Below, piece after piece: positions 32,215 to 42,633 of a stretch of 64,000 nt of DNA. A model generated the notes under the pieces. It searched no databases and was not told where the DNA came from. It worked only from the letters and a program-made list of their open reading frames with translations. Source of the stretch: Exophiala sp. HKRS030 (taxonomy: Eukaryota > Ascomycota > Eurotiomycetes > Chaetothyriales > Herpotrichiellaceae); the NCBI GenBank assembly GCA_023897205.1, contig JAHWDD010000003.1:6699665-6763664 (forward strand). The letters are read 5' to 3'. How positions within the stretch are numbered: position 1 is the stretch's first letter; the number at the start of each line of letters is the position of its first letter. The position numbers were made by a program, and so were the translations under genes.

Positions 32215-35200
32215 AAAGAAGATGTTGGTCAAGGAATGAAAGGCACCGGTCCACGGAGCTAGGAATGAAATCAGGTATCCGCCCCCATGATATGTCGTGT
32301 AACCTTTAAAAAAAGAACCTGTCCCTTTTGTGGTTCGTGATAAACGAATGTGATGGTAGGTAGTGATCGTGATCAAACGATCCGTGTGTGTTGAGAGACT
32401 GTGTATCCGAGCCTGCGGTATGTGTCATGTGTCTTTGAATTGAAAGGATTCCTAGGGGCGAGTTCCGAGCTTGGTAGAGATCGACTGGGATTTCGACAAA
32501 CTACTACTGGCACCGATAAGTATTCCGTAGAAGAGAAAGATTTCGAGAGAGTGACCAGTTGGACTGAAATGTCTTTTGTCATGTGTCGACGAGAAGGCCC
32601 AGCTTCAAGGGACAACGAATGTGAGAAGTCGAATCTGCGGTAAAGACTGAGGGATACCTGGGAATTCCCAAAGTATTGGCGTTCTAGTATCAAATGATTG
32701 TTGATTTAGAAGCACCACCGAATTGGTAAAGGGTGTCGGCCCGTCGACAATCGAAGGAATGTATTTGATGGTGAAGCGTCCAAAAGAATGGTATGTGATT
32801 CTGCGAAAGAACGTGAAAGTGCCCCCAAAAATGGTGATACAAATTGGGACACATGTCGTGCACAGATCGAGACGGCCAGCGCGACGACGGCACATAGCAT
32901 ATGCTGTGACCGGTTCCAGCCCGACTAGCATGTTTCCAGTATGTTTGCAGGGGGTACCAGGTTGTGAAGGAGAGTATGGCCACCAGACTGGCGAAGTCGA
33001 TTCATGGGTGCAACGTGTTAGACCACGGACGGTGTGGAGACAAGATCAATAGCGCCGCGATAATGTCCAAACAACCGGCCTTCCTCATCTAGAGCAAAGG
33101 CGCTGGGCATCACCGCAATGGATCCCACCGACAGGTAGTGCTGGCACTCCAGAGCGGGCAGCGGTTGTTGGGCTGAGGGCATTCTGTGCAAATCCGACCA
33201 GCGGATGTCTGGTTTGGCCTTTTCCCTGCCAGCAGGGAAGTTATTTCCTGGGTATTGTAGTTTCCGAAGGCCAGCTTGATTTCAGGACCATGCACAAATT
33301 TCTCCAGGAAATTCACATGTGTTTGATCGGGCACCGAGGAGACTAGTAGTGGGAGGAGACCAGCTCCTGAAGCAGTTCACTCTCAGGCCACAGCAGGATG
33401 AATGTGAGTTGTCGATGCGGTCCAATGGTAATGGCGTTCGAGCCTTCTTTGCAGACGGATGGCTCTTTTGAATGGACCTTCATCTACTGCCTGAGTGACC
33501 ATGGTCGTGAGCACCCTCATAGTGCTAGTCATGAGGTTGCTGAGTTTTGAGTCGAGAGGAGTGAAGTTGTCGGATGCCCTCTCGACGTCGAGTGTTTTGC
33601 GCTGGACATGGGCCTTGAAGACTTCCTCGCTGATGCGTGCACAAGTCGCGATACCAAAGAGGCACGCCATGATGGCGAGAAGTCTGATACTTAGGTCCAG
33701 CATGGTACTGACTTCCATTTGATCGAGGCGTCGGCCTCAATAATGCGGTGGCGGAAAACTAACACGCGGTCGGATACTCTGGTCGAGGAAGCTAGTGTAG
33801 AATTCCAGTGGTAGTAGAGACCGGTCGACAGATGGCTGGAGGAATGAGCACCATCTATATATCTCTGGGTGAGTACGCGTTCTTGAAGTGGGTATTCATA
33901 TCCATCGTAGATTCCGTTGTTCGTAGTGTCATAGATACGGGATTCGACGTGCCGTCAACCCATAACCTAATGGGCTTGGAAACCGTCGTCAGGACACCGC
34001 TCACTTGACAACCAGGAGGTCGGGGAACGTTGATCCCATGACGAGAATGGCTGAAGTTGTGAGTGAAGCCCTGTACGTGTTGGCGTTGGTAGAAGGCCCG
34101 TGGGTGTGGTCCGTGAACTGTCACCACGAGGGACCGAGCTCCTTGTCGATAACGAGAAGCACAAGATCAACCTGTGGCCCCGGCGGCCCGATGGCTCGGG
34201 CCACGCCTTTCTCGAGAGAAGTAGATTCCTGGATTACTGGCAAAGAGCTCAAGAGTGGCATTTGATGTGCTGACAGTTGGTGCAAATCACCTACCAGAAT
34301 GGAATAGCTGCCCAGTCAGGCACAATGAAGTGTGTTGACTCTTGAGATCCGACAATGTTTCGAAACGGGGTAAAACGGGTGGCAGGCAAAATGCACGGGC
34401 TTCTGGGGAGCTGAAAATTCGCAAGGCTGGGCTTCCTGGCGCGAAAATAAAATGACCTTCGACCACTGCAAAGTCGCAATGTGGTCTGATGGCGACCATT
34501 TGACAACTGCCTCATCATCAGAGGCTTAGGTGAAGTGTAGTTTGGTGGCTGGAGTGTGGACGGCAGTGATACCGGCTAATCCTGATTTTGTCGGAGGCGG
34601 TCCTGCTGATAGCTCGTGCGCAGGAAGGAGTCTCTTCTGTGTAGGCGAAGGCGTGTGTGTACAGTGACTCAGATGACTCTTGAACACATTTTGGGAGGTC
34701 TCGAAGGAGCCATCAGAAAAGGGGTGGCTGGCTGGCCGTAGTCGAGATACCGCATTCCTGGCGAGACATCCACGCTCATGATCAGGTTTCATCTACCCGC
34801 CAATGCCCGTTGAGAGTTTCCGCCACTTTGAGCTCTGGAATGGCGGTGAATGATGTCTGAGGCGTGGCATGAGACTGAGCAAGGACATGGTCCTGTAAAC
34901 AAAGAGATAGAAAGTAGCGTATCTCTGAAGGCGCCACGGAGTAGGTCCGATTGAAATGTAGCAGGACGAAAATCGTAGATGCAGCAAAAGGCGCGAAGGT
35001 CGTTTGAGATTTTGCAGAAGCTCTGATTCCGAAGAGCTTCATTGGTATCAAAAGAAGGTACAGAAGCGAGTTGTGATTGCTCATATGTTCATCCTCTACA
35101 ACCTCTTTTTAGCTCTGCAGAGCCTCCATCATCTTTGAGAATATCAAAAGATCAAACTGTTGGGCTCCCCTTCTCACTGCCTGAAGTCAAAAAGAAACAA

Positions 35201-35689
35201 TATCTCATACGGAAATAATTATTCATTGCGAATCTTTCCAGCGACAAAACAAAATGACATGATTTTTTAAAACTCTGACCTCAAGGCCAGACCACACGCT
35301 GGGTGAATTGACGTTGAGGTCGAGGGAGAATCCTTTGTGTCCAAAGGGATTCTTTCCGGTGGTAAATATCGTCACATTACTCCCCGAGACTGTGTTGTAT
35401 CTTGTCGATGATCGCGTTCTCAGTGCACTTACATGTCGTTGCCGTCGTAGAAGAGGAGATAGTTTGACCAAGTTAGCATGAGTGTGCTATGGACTCGAGA
35501 GAACAATTGTTGTAAATATGGGATGAAGAAGAAACAAGGACACAACGTATAAATTCTATGAAAGTCTGAATATCTTCGGCAGAGCATTCGCGTACTACGC
35601 GCAGATTTACGCCTGTCTGTTCCAGCAATTCGTCTACCTTTTTTTTATTGAGCTTTAGCATTTTCATTCCCTCGATGACGACCAAATGA

Positions 35690-36787
35690 TCATTCTACCA
35701 TATCCAAGATTCTATCCCACCAGGTGAAAAACGGTGCATAACCACCCTCGCCCGTGCGGTGGTGCCTGGCGTGAGTCCTCGGTCCACCCGCCCAGCCTCG
35801 CGGTAAGAACTTGTCGTACCCCCAAACAAGGTCCATGCCGCTGTGCACTTGGATCAGAAGAGTGACGAAGATGGGAATGAATATCGTCCACGTCACGACA
35901 TGGCTCTGAATGATGTTGAGACTGAAGTTGGCCAGCAAAACCAGCGACAGCCGTTCGACGACGGACAACTGGTTCGTGACTTGTGGATGCATCTCCTGGT
36001 GTTTATGGTGAGGCATGTGGTGCCTCGCCATAAATGGAACCCGATGGAAACAGAAATGGCACAAGAAGAACACCATGTCGTAAATGAAGAATGACGCGGC
36101 GAGCTCGAGCACCAAACGTCGTGACGTGGGTGGCACGGGTGGAAGAGCTCTCTCGAGTTGCAACGGCGAGGAAATGGTAAAGTTGTGAAGCGTAGGTAGG
36201 AGGAAAGATCCCGATATCGACTTTGGGATGGCATCGGTGTCGGTGATGTTGAAGCTGCCGGTGGGAGTTTCTGTCGGTTCAACAACAAGTGCGGCTGCCG
36301 TTGTGGCGAAGACGGGCATGTAACCTCCAGAAGTACGAATGTCGTTGATGGGTGTATCCGCAAACTTCTTGATCATGGTAAAGTCCAGAAACAAGAGCGG
36401 GCTGACGTAGAGGAATACTTCTCGTAGACGTTTAGAAGGCCGTTTCATCTTGGGTAGCTTTGGCATTGTCACACTGTCGTCGTCCAGTCGCTTCGATTTA
36501 ACTTGGAGTGTGCCTGGTCTGATGTCGATGCGTAGCTCGGGGCTGTGTGCAAAGTGAGTGGTATATTTGGGTTCGATGATGCCATAACTGAGTACGGTCA
36601 AAATGGTTTCGAATGTTGATGATTGGTAAAAGGTGGATGAGTAGAGGTAATTGTACAATGTCGTCAACATGGGTTGGTAGAATTTTGGGAATACTACCGC
36701 CGTAGTTAAGACGATCGCGCACACATGTTGAGGAGAGCAAAGCCGTATTGATAACGGTGACTTGTCTGCTGATGTATCAGACTTCAT
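35690..36787 (-). CDS. Sterol desaturase / fatty acid hydroxylase superfamily membrane protein
   Basis: Di-iron membrane oxygenase fold, of the kind that hydroxylates or desaturates sterols, sphingoid bases or fatty acyl chains in the ER. From the ATG at 36787 the single exon gives 365 residues. The full histidine set is present: H244xxxH248, H257xxH260H261 and H339xxH342H343, with another conserved-type HSGMD at 315–319. Hydrophobic segments near 25–50, 125–140, 225–245 and 280–315 fit the fold. The frame is open further upstream (to 37060, with another ATG at 36934), but AAGATGA at 36787 has the better context; the start is uncertain. It is followed on the same strand side by a Spinster-like carrier gene 324 nt away. 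The substrate cannot be told from sequence. Confidence 0.88.
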   Translation of the reverse strand: MKSDTSADKSPLSIRLCSPQHVCAIVLTTAVVFPKFYQPMLTTLYNYLYSSTFYQSSTFETILTVLSYGIIEPKYTTHFAHSPELRIDIRPGTLQVKSKRLDDDSVTMPKLPKMKRPSKRLREVFLYVSPLLFLDFTMIKKFADTPINDIRTSGGYMPVFATTAAALVVEPTETPTGSFNITDTDAIPKSISGSFLLPTLHNFTISSPLQLERALPPVPPTSRRLVLELAASFFIYDMVFFLCHFCFHRVPFMARHHMPHHKHQEMHPQVTNQLSVVERLSLVLLANFSLNIIQSHVVTWTIFIPIFVTLLIQVHSGMDLVWGYDKFLPRGWAGGPRTHARHHRTGEGGYAPFFTWWDRILDMVE

Positions 36788-37111
36788 CTTGGGCGGTTGA
36801 AAGTGTAGAAAGAGAAGAGAAGTCAAGAAGGTGAAAGTGTGGAAGAAGTGGACGAGACCCTGAATGGGATGTTGGTGGTATTTATTTGTCTGTAGAGTGA
36901 ATGGATACTTTGGATACTCGGCGTACATCTTCATGCCTATGAAATCGTAGTTAGGAATACCATTGAATTTGCATCTTTTGAAGTTTGTACTCTGAGCTCT
37001 CCATCTTTGTGAGTCTGGTCTGTCGAGAGTGCTATAGTCTACAAAACACGTATGGTTCACCTTATCGGATTCTATGCTGTCAGTTTTGACTTCCTCTACA
37101 GCTTAAATCTC
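36788..37111. other. Spacer between carrier gene and hydroxylase gene
   Basis: 324 nt on the 5' side of the hydroxylase. It must hold its promoter and the carrier's 3' UTR. An alternative hydroxylase start at 36934 would fall inside it. Confidence 0.4.
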
Positions 37112-38840
37112 CTACTGATCTACAGTCAGACTGGTAACTAGGAGAGCTATGGTCAAAGCCGCCAGTACACAACCAAACGTCGCAAAAGCGAGCTTCCTCC
37201 TTGTACTGATACGACCGCCCGTAAAGCCAGAAGTTTCGGCACCGTCGTCCAAGCACCTTCCACTCGCAATATCTTGCTTGACCCGACGGATACCAAGCAA
37301 GAAGCCAGCTCCTCCCAACCAATATCCAATGGGAATCAAGATGGCAAGGATGTCTCGGGTTTTCTCGAGGTATGCGGGAGACCCAGGCTCAAAGTTCCTC
37401 AGTGCCAAACCAATAATCTGAGGGGCACTGGAGTAGATGAGCACAATGGTGCTGGTGTAGATGGCCAGACAGAACGTCTTGGTCCGAGCCGGGAATAAAA
37501 GTGCCAGAAGGGAGGCAAAAATGCCTAGCCAAAGCTCTGCCGTCAAATATGCAGCACTCATGACTCCGTATAAAATGCGAACTCCAGCTTCTTCATCTCC
37601 ACCAGCTAGTTTCAAGCTGAAGACCATACATATGACAAAGGGCGCAGAGACCATACCACCAATTCCTGTGAGGCATAGAATTGCAGTGGCGTGCTCAGAC
37701 ATCAGACTAGAGATCGCACCCCCCAGTACCACAGCGACCGAGCCGACAACCCCTACAATGATTCCGTACCGTGAGAGCAATTGTGTTTGGGTGGGATAGA
37801 TCGAGGACAGGTATGAAGGCATGTACCATCCGAAGACGTTGCCGGAGAACTGTCGAGCGCCCGACGCCAACGTGAGGATCCAGAAGGACTTCATGGAAAC
37901 AATCTGCTTGAGAGCCTGTTTGAACATGCGATGTCCGCGTTCGAGCCTCGTGCCGTGCATACCCCCAGTATCGCCTACCACTTGAGACACATCAGGGGAG
38001 AGTTTTCCTACGGCGATTTGTTTTCGTGTCGGCTCTCGGAGAATGAGCCTCGTTATGACAGCCAGGACAATGCCGACGATACCGATGGCCTTCAACGCGC
38101 TGTTCCACGGGGTATCTGTCTTGTCAAAAGCAGTGGCTATTTGGCCGCTGACGGCCTCTCCGACATATACGCCAATGTAGAAGATGCTGCAACCAAAACG
38201 TCAGTCCGTGTAAGGAACGAGGGAGGTGGTGGTCCATATTTGCTTGCGTCGAAACATACCTCTCACAAACAAAAATCCAGTTCAATGGAACCAGGTCACT
38301 GATCAGACTGATGCTGATTGCTTCCACCGGCGACTGGCCGATACCCATTCCGATCCTTGCGAGCAGAATTTGCCAAAAGTTATGGCTCAACCCCTGGAAG
38401 AGGACGCAGAGACTCCACCACAACGCCGCTCCCGAAAGTACCCAGACTCTTGCGTCGGTATAGTCTGCTATGTACGCCATCGGGATGGCGAGGACGGCAT
38501 ACAGAATGCCCACAGCGTAACCCGAGAGTATGCCATATTGTGTCGAGGTGAGGTTCAAGGATTCAATGACCTCGGCTTGGAAATACGACAACACAAACTT
38601 GTCATACTGTGCCAAAAAGTAATTCAGGAAGAGTAACAGTATGACCAGTGGGACGTAGATGGCTCTGATGAGACCATCTCTGCTCCTGCCAGTGCTGGTC
38701 GGAAGAGGCTCAGAAGAAGTCAAGTCGGTGGAGATGGTCGTCTCAGTATCCTGGAAGACGACATTCTTGTTGGCGGTGGCAGCAGCAGCAGTGCCAGAGT
38801 CTGCCATGTCGAGGATGGCTGGGGTCGAGGCAAAGACCAT
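37112..38840 (-). CDS. MFS transporter, Spinster-like
   Basis: Twelve-helix major facilitator of the Spinster-like type; animal members export sphingosine-1-phosphate or lysolipids, but fungal substrates are unknown. Exon 1 is 38840–38260 and exon 2 is 38186–37112; the 73-nt intron (GTATGT to TTGCAG) splits a Ser codon, giving 551 residues. Family blocks include NYFLAQYDKFVLSYF in helix 1, the YGILSGYAVGILYAVLAIPM segment, IADYTDARVWVLSGAALWWS and RIGMGIGQSPVEAISISLI (motif around helix 4–5), and GVYVGEAVSGQ right after the intron. The N-terminal 55 residues are hydrophilic. It is divergently transcribed from the CxxC/CDP-alcohol phosphotransferase pair. Confidence 0.88.
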
Positions 38841-39475
38841 GCGACATTGCCTCGCGTTGAGATTTCAATTTTATATGTTCGGGGCTTCTGTCCAAGTCCT
38901 CGTAATGGAGAAAAATCTCTACATTCTCGGAAACGCTGCGCTGGGACAGAAACGTGTCAACCCACGAGCGTATGATCGACACGCCCAGACCGACCGGAAG
39001 CAAGCCAGCGTTTAATCAGGTTCTGCGACTGGGAGACATCATCCCAGACTTGATCAAATGTGATGACGCCGAGATATAGTGGAAACGAGTACGAGTGCGT
39101 AGAGCGTATTCGTAATACCTGCCCCTTTCGGAAGTAGGTGCTCCTCTGTCGTTTCCCTCGCCATGTATCTCAAATATCGACATCACCAAGGGAAGTTCTG
39201 TTCATGATTTGTTGACTTCATCATTCTCCGCCATAGTGCCAAGTGAAGCATGCCTTCTTTTTGGTACCATTGGTGAGCACGGCCACCCGATGCTAGGGGC
39301 CCGTCTAATTAGGCCAACTCTACTAACGTTCCTCGACACCGAAGATCGCTCACAGCCTCCTCAGCATTGGATCACGACAGGATAAGTACCCTTCCTTGCC
39401 CTCGACTGGAGCAAAGTTGCCTTGATACGAAAAGGCAACAACCATCAAAGTCGTTAGAAGCAAATACAACATATC
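38841..39475. promoter_or_regulatory. Bidirectional promoter between carrier and CxxC/CDP-alcohol phosphotransferase pair
   Basis: 635 nt between divergent starts. Two inverted CCAAT boxes (ATTGG) are seen at about 39,269–39,273 and 39,366–39,370. This is the only promoter-sized space upstream of the two plus-strand genes, since 6 nt separate them. Confidence 0.55.
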
Positions 39476-39904
39476 ATGTCTGCGTCAGATAGCACCATCT
39501 ACATCTTGTACAACGCCAATGCGTCTTTGCTTGGTAAACTCAACTACGCCTGTCGCAAGATCACCGCGTCGACCGATTCAAGCCCGTGTGCAGCGTGCGA
39601 CTTGACTCACGGCGGTCTCAAGCTGGACGAGTCTGCTGCTTGGAAAAAGACAAAGGCTCGAATCGGCGCCAAAGTCGAACAATTACATCGTGACGAGTCG
39701 ACGTCCGAGGTCCGCGACTTTATCAAAGCGAATTCCCTCAAATATCCTGTCGTTTTAGGTAGAGCAGGAACTTCTCCTCTCAAAGTCCTTCTCAAGCCAG
39801 AAGATCTTTCCACGGTATCAGCCGACCATTCGGCCTTTCTGGCTCTCCTTGCGCGAAGGGCAGAGGAGGAAAAGATCCCTCTCGTCATCGAGAGTCAGCA
39901 GTAA
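39476..39904 (+). CDS. Uncharacterised small CxxC protein, first frame of a likely dicistronic unit
   Basis: 142 residues, single exon, no assigned family. The N-terminal IYILYNANASLLGKLNYACR and CAACDLTHGG (C38, C41, H45) look like a conserved compact alpha/beta protein with a possible metal-binding or redox CxxC; that is inference. There is no signal peptide or membrane helix. The protein has a single Met, the initiator. The TAA stop at 39902–39904 is followed after 6 nt by the ATG of a CDP-alcohol phosphotransferase, in the same reading frame. Only one other ATG, out of frame at 39519 and in a weak context, lies between the two starts. No intron with proper ends removes the stop while keeping frame. 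Confidence 0.8.
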   Translation: MSASDSTIYILYNANASLLGKLNYACRKITASTDSSPCAACDLTHGGLKLDESAAWKKTKARIGAKVEQLHRDESTSEVRDFIKANSLKYPVVLGRAGTSPLKVLLKPEDLSTVSADHSAFLALLARRAEEEKIPLVIESQQ

Positions 39905-39910
39905 TCCAGC

Positions 39911-40576
39911 ATGTTTGATATCCAGCTGAGGCAGGTCAAGGACCACACCTTTCGACCGATAGTGCGATTCGTCCCAGAAATAATCACCCCTGGTCACTTG
40001 ACTTTGGCTGCTCTTGTCACTGGACTTGGAGCCTGCCTGTGCTCGATAGCTACCGATCGACACACATCTGCCTGGGCGGTCTATCTCTGGCTGCTCAACC
40101 GCGTGCTTGACTGCCTTGATGGCGCAGTTGCCCGGGAACGGGGCACAACTTCCGATGCAGGAGGGTTTCTAGACCTTCTTTCGGATTTCATCATATATTC
40201 TCTGGTGCCGATTAGTGTTGCATGTGGAGAGATCCGACGAGGGTTGCCTGCAGATGATTGTGTTAGTTTGTTGTTGTCGGTCTCTCTGCTTGAGGCAACC
40301 TTCCACATCAACAACTTCATTCTCTTCTACCTCGCGGCGTTGTCATCACAGAAGGGTAATGATGAGTTAACTGCTGTAACGATGAAACCTGCGCTGGTTG
40401 AGGGTTTCGAAAGCGGCATCTTCTTCACATTGATGCTGGCAATTCCTAGTCTGCTGCAGCTTCTTACCTTGATAATGGCAGCTGGTGTTTGCATCGGCAT
40501 CGCGAGTAGAACCTGGCTGATCTTGGACGCTTTTGCCGCCATGAAGACTCAGCCCGGGCATATCAGAGTCGATTGA
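39911..40576 (+). CDS. CDP-alcohol phosphatidyltransferase family protein
   Basis: Integral membrane enzyme that would transfer a phospho-alcohol group from a CDP-activated donor to an acceptor alcohol, making a phospholipid or related headgroup lipid. 221 residues, single exon. The family motif D-G-x2-A-R-x8-G-x3-D-x3-D is complete: D70, G71, A74, R75, G84, D88 and D92. Six hydrophobic segments fit the fold. It is shorter than typical fungal Cho1/Pgs/Cpt enzymes and does not look like a known housekeeping one, so its substrate is unknown. The start ATG lies 6 nt after the stop of the CxxC gene, in frame with it, with A at −3. No room exists for a promoter of its own, so translation from a shared mRNA is likely. 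Confidence 0.9.
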   Translation: MFDIQLRQVKDHTFRPIVRFVPEIITPGHLTLAALVTGLGACLCSIATDRHTSAWAVYLWLLNRVLDCLDGAVARERGTTSDAGGFLDLLSDFIIYSLVPISVACGEIRRGLPADDCVSLLLSVSLLEATFHINNFILFYLAALSSQKGNDELTAVTMKPALVEGFESGIFFTLMLAIPSLLQLLTLIMAAGVCIGIASRTWLILDAFAAMKTQPGHIRVD

Positions 40577-40760
40577 TGATGTTCTATAGTCCATCTTCGT
40601 TGCAACAACGTGCTTACCAATTTTCTGTCTTCAGTCTAGTTTTGGAGACCTCGGTATTAGTGTGATAGCAATTCAGCAAGGCATTTGTAAACCAGTCCTG
40701 ACGGCTTCCCAGGCAAAGAAATGCGAGTTGCAAGCACAGGCCAAGCTAGTTTGAGGAGCA

Positions 40761-42587
40761 ATGATAGGCCGGCCTGAACTATTCCGCATATCGTCGCATG
40801 CCAGGGTCATGAGAAGACTTAATCTCGTCGCACCTACTCGTACCATTCCTTACCTCTGTCAATTCTCTCTCACTTACTGCCGTTCATATGTCGAGATGGT
40901 CTCCCGCCTGACACAATCCTTCTCGTTTCATTCTTCGCCTGAATCATTCATCTCTTCTCGCCTTGAGCAGTTCACATTATCAGATGGAAATTCATTACCG
41001 TTTGCGAGCAGAATCGTCAAAGCACAAATTTTGAACCGCGAAGTCCACATTGTCACCAGTTATCACGCCTGCAAGGCCATCCTATGCCACCAGTCCAGGA
41101 CAAATGATCCGGTCGAGGAGGGGCGTGCGGACGGGGGCGAATACGCTAGCGAATACGCAGACGTTTACGCGCATGAACGCACGAGCAAAGACGGCGCCTC
41201 CCCACAGCGTAGCCGCAAATGCACTGTCCATGCCAGAAACAGTAACAGGAGTCACGACAAGCCCGAACTTTTCGCTGCACGAGCAGCGTATCGACAGTTC
41301 ATGGGCGACTTTTTTCCTGGCCCCAATCTCCTTCTTGAAGACGGATTAGCTCACAGAATCCACAAAGACCAATGGCGGACCAGGCTGCTTAATCTGCCAC
41401 AAAGCTCGGAGTCTCTGATTCGAGAAATTACCCAGTCTCGATTTCTTGACCAGCTCGTTGGCGGGCAGAATCCCCAAGAAATCGATCTATACGCACATCT
41501 CAAGTCTTTGATTTGGGATATACTTTTTGGGGTCTTTTTGTCGATTACGCGCAATGGAGACGGCAGCAAGTTCCACCGGCTCGAAGAACTTCAAGAAGCG
41601 CTTCTGAGAGGACAATTCTCCACATTTCCTGTTAGTATTTCGACACCGCTCTGGTCATCAGCACGGAGCCGAGGCATCGATGCTGTCAAAGAGCTTGAGA
41701 AGAGTCTAGGCACAATAGCGAGAGATGTTCTTGCGTCCAAAGCATCAGACCGGTCCTTCAATGCTTGTCCGTTTTCAGAGCAGCTCCTTGAGGCAGGCTT
41801 GCCTTCGGACGACCATCTTGACGCTGAGGATGTTATTTCCCATCTTCGCCTGTTCACTAGCAGCATAGCCAATAAAGCGCTCGCGTCGCTACTCACCGCG
41901 TTCATCCTGAACTTGTTTGTGTGGCGACCTTCGTCTTCAATGACAAATTCGGGACACGGTTCTGGGACTAGTGTCAGCCTTGCAGAGCTCATCCGATCAT
42001 ATCCAGATCCACAAAAGCGAGTCATTATGTTGCAGTCTGTACTTGCAGAAACAGAGCGCCTGAGTCCACCCGTTGTTGGGGTGATGCGAAGAGTGCAGCA
42101 GGATGTTCTCATATCGTCTGCTGATCGAGATCGACCAGAAGAGTACGCGATTCCTGGAGGCCAAGACGCCTGGCTGTACCTATCAGGTGCCAATCGCGAC
42201 CCGGATGTGTATGATCGAGCTGGTGAATTCGTCTGGGATAGGTTCTTGCCGTCTTTTTCAACATCTACCAAGGATACTGTAAATGCGGACGTGCCAAGTA
42301 CGGACTTCCAACCACCTCTACCATTCGCATTTGGTGATGGAATCAAATCCTGTCTTGGGGCCGATTTGTCAAGGCAAATATGCTTGACGGTAGCCTACAC
42401 ACTCGTAGATAAATCTATTATGATGGCTGGTCGAATCGATGAAGGTGGAGTCGTTGCATGGCTGGGTTGGGAACGTCGCATGGATCGTAAAGACGAGGTA
42501 CAACTGATGGCAAGGGACCTCAAGCAATTACCGACACAGAGGCCGAGACGTGCGGTCAAAGTCCAGGTAGGGCGACAAACCAAGTAG
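40761..42587 (+). CDS. Cytochrome P450 with atypical I-helix
   Basis: Heme-thiolate enzyme, 608 residues from the first ATG (or 563 from a second ATG at 40896, which may be the true start). The heme loop FAFGDGIKSCLGADLSR places the Cys ligand at residue 531; the ExxR pair is E430/R433 in AETERL; FVWDRFLP is the PERF-like segment. The oxygen-activation motif AGxDT of the I-helix is absent; instead TSSIANKALASLLTAF (366–381) has Asn at 371, like the ASxANTxP segment of CYP7/CYP8-type P450s. No N-terminal membrane anchor is obvious. Such P450s include sterol hydroxylases and isomerase-type enzymes. A hydrophilic insert (residues about 115–170, Arg/Glu-rich) is unusual. It lies 184 nt after the CDP-alcohol gene. 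Confidence 0.85.
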   Translation: MIGRPELFRISSHARVMRRLNLVAPTRTIPYLCQFSLTYCRSYVEMVSRLTQSFSFHSSPESFISSRLEQFTLSDGNSLPFASRIVKAQILNREVHIVTSYHACKAILCHQSRTNDPVEEGRADGGEYASEYADVYAHERTSKDGASPQRSRKCTVHARNSNRSHDKPELFAARAAYRQFMGDFFPGPNLLLEDGLAHRIHKDQWRTRLLNLPQSSESLIREITQSRFLDQLVGGQNPQEIDLYAHLKSLIWDILFGVFLSITRNGDGSKFHRLEELQEALLRGQFSTFPVSISTPLWSSARSRGIDAVKELEKSLGTIARDVLASKASDRSFNACPFSEQLLEAGLPSDDHLDAEDVISHLRLFTSSIANKALASLLTAFILNLFVWRPSSSMTNSGHGSGTSVSLAELIRSYPDPQKRVIMLQSVLAETERLSPPVVGVMRRVQQDVLISSADRDRPEEYAIPGGQDAWLYLSGANRDPDVYDRAGEFVWDRFLPSFSTSTKDTVNADVPSTDFQPPLPFAFGDGIKSCLGADLSRQICLTVAYTLVDKSIMMAGRIDEGGVVAWLGWERRMDRKDEVQLMARDLKQLPTQRPRRAVKVQVGRQTK

Positions 42588-42633
42588 TCATAACGATAGC
42601 TGGTGACATCCAAGTTACTAGAGCATAATGTCC

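Larger units (their letters stand above)
30967..35689. other. Gene-poor 4.7-kb region with coding-like fragments on the minus strand
   Basis: No gene model could be built. The 31–32.6 kb part is simple and purine-rich, with two TG tracts and a duplicated AATTAAAGCCC unit at about 31,972–31,997. Between about 32.6 and 35.1 kb the minus strand has several protein-like pieces: a possible signal-peptide frame at 33,718–33,383, a fragment with VDLVLLVIDKELGPSW near 34,150, and a start-like frame at 35,084–34,782. Plausible intron ends such as GTAGGT to TTGCCAG (about 34,307–34,250) occur, but the frames do not join. It could be a many-exon gene, a decayed gene or chance. Confidence 0.35.

Noticed and set aside
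39811..39908. Possible intron (GTATCA to TCCAG) that would fuse the CxxC protein to the CDP-alcohol phosphotransferase
   Set aside because: The donor is poor and the joined frame hits a stop within three codons, so splicing does not remove the TAA in frame.
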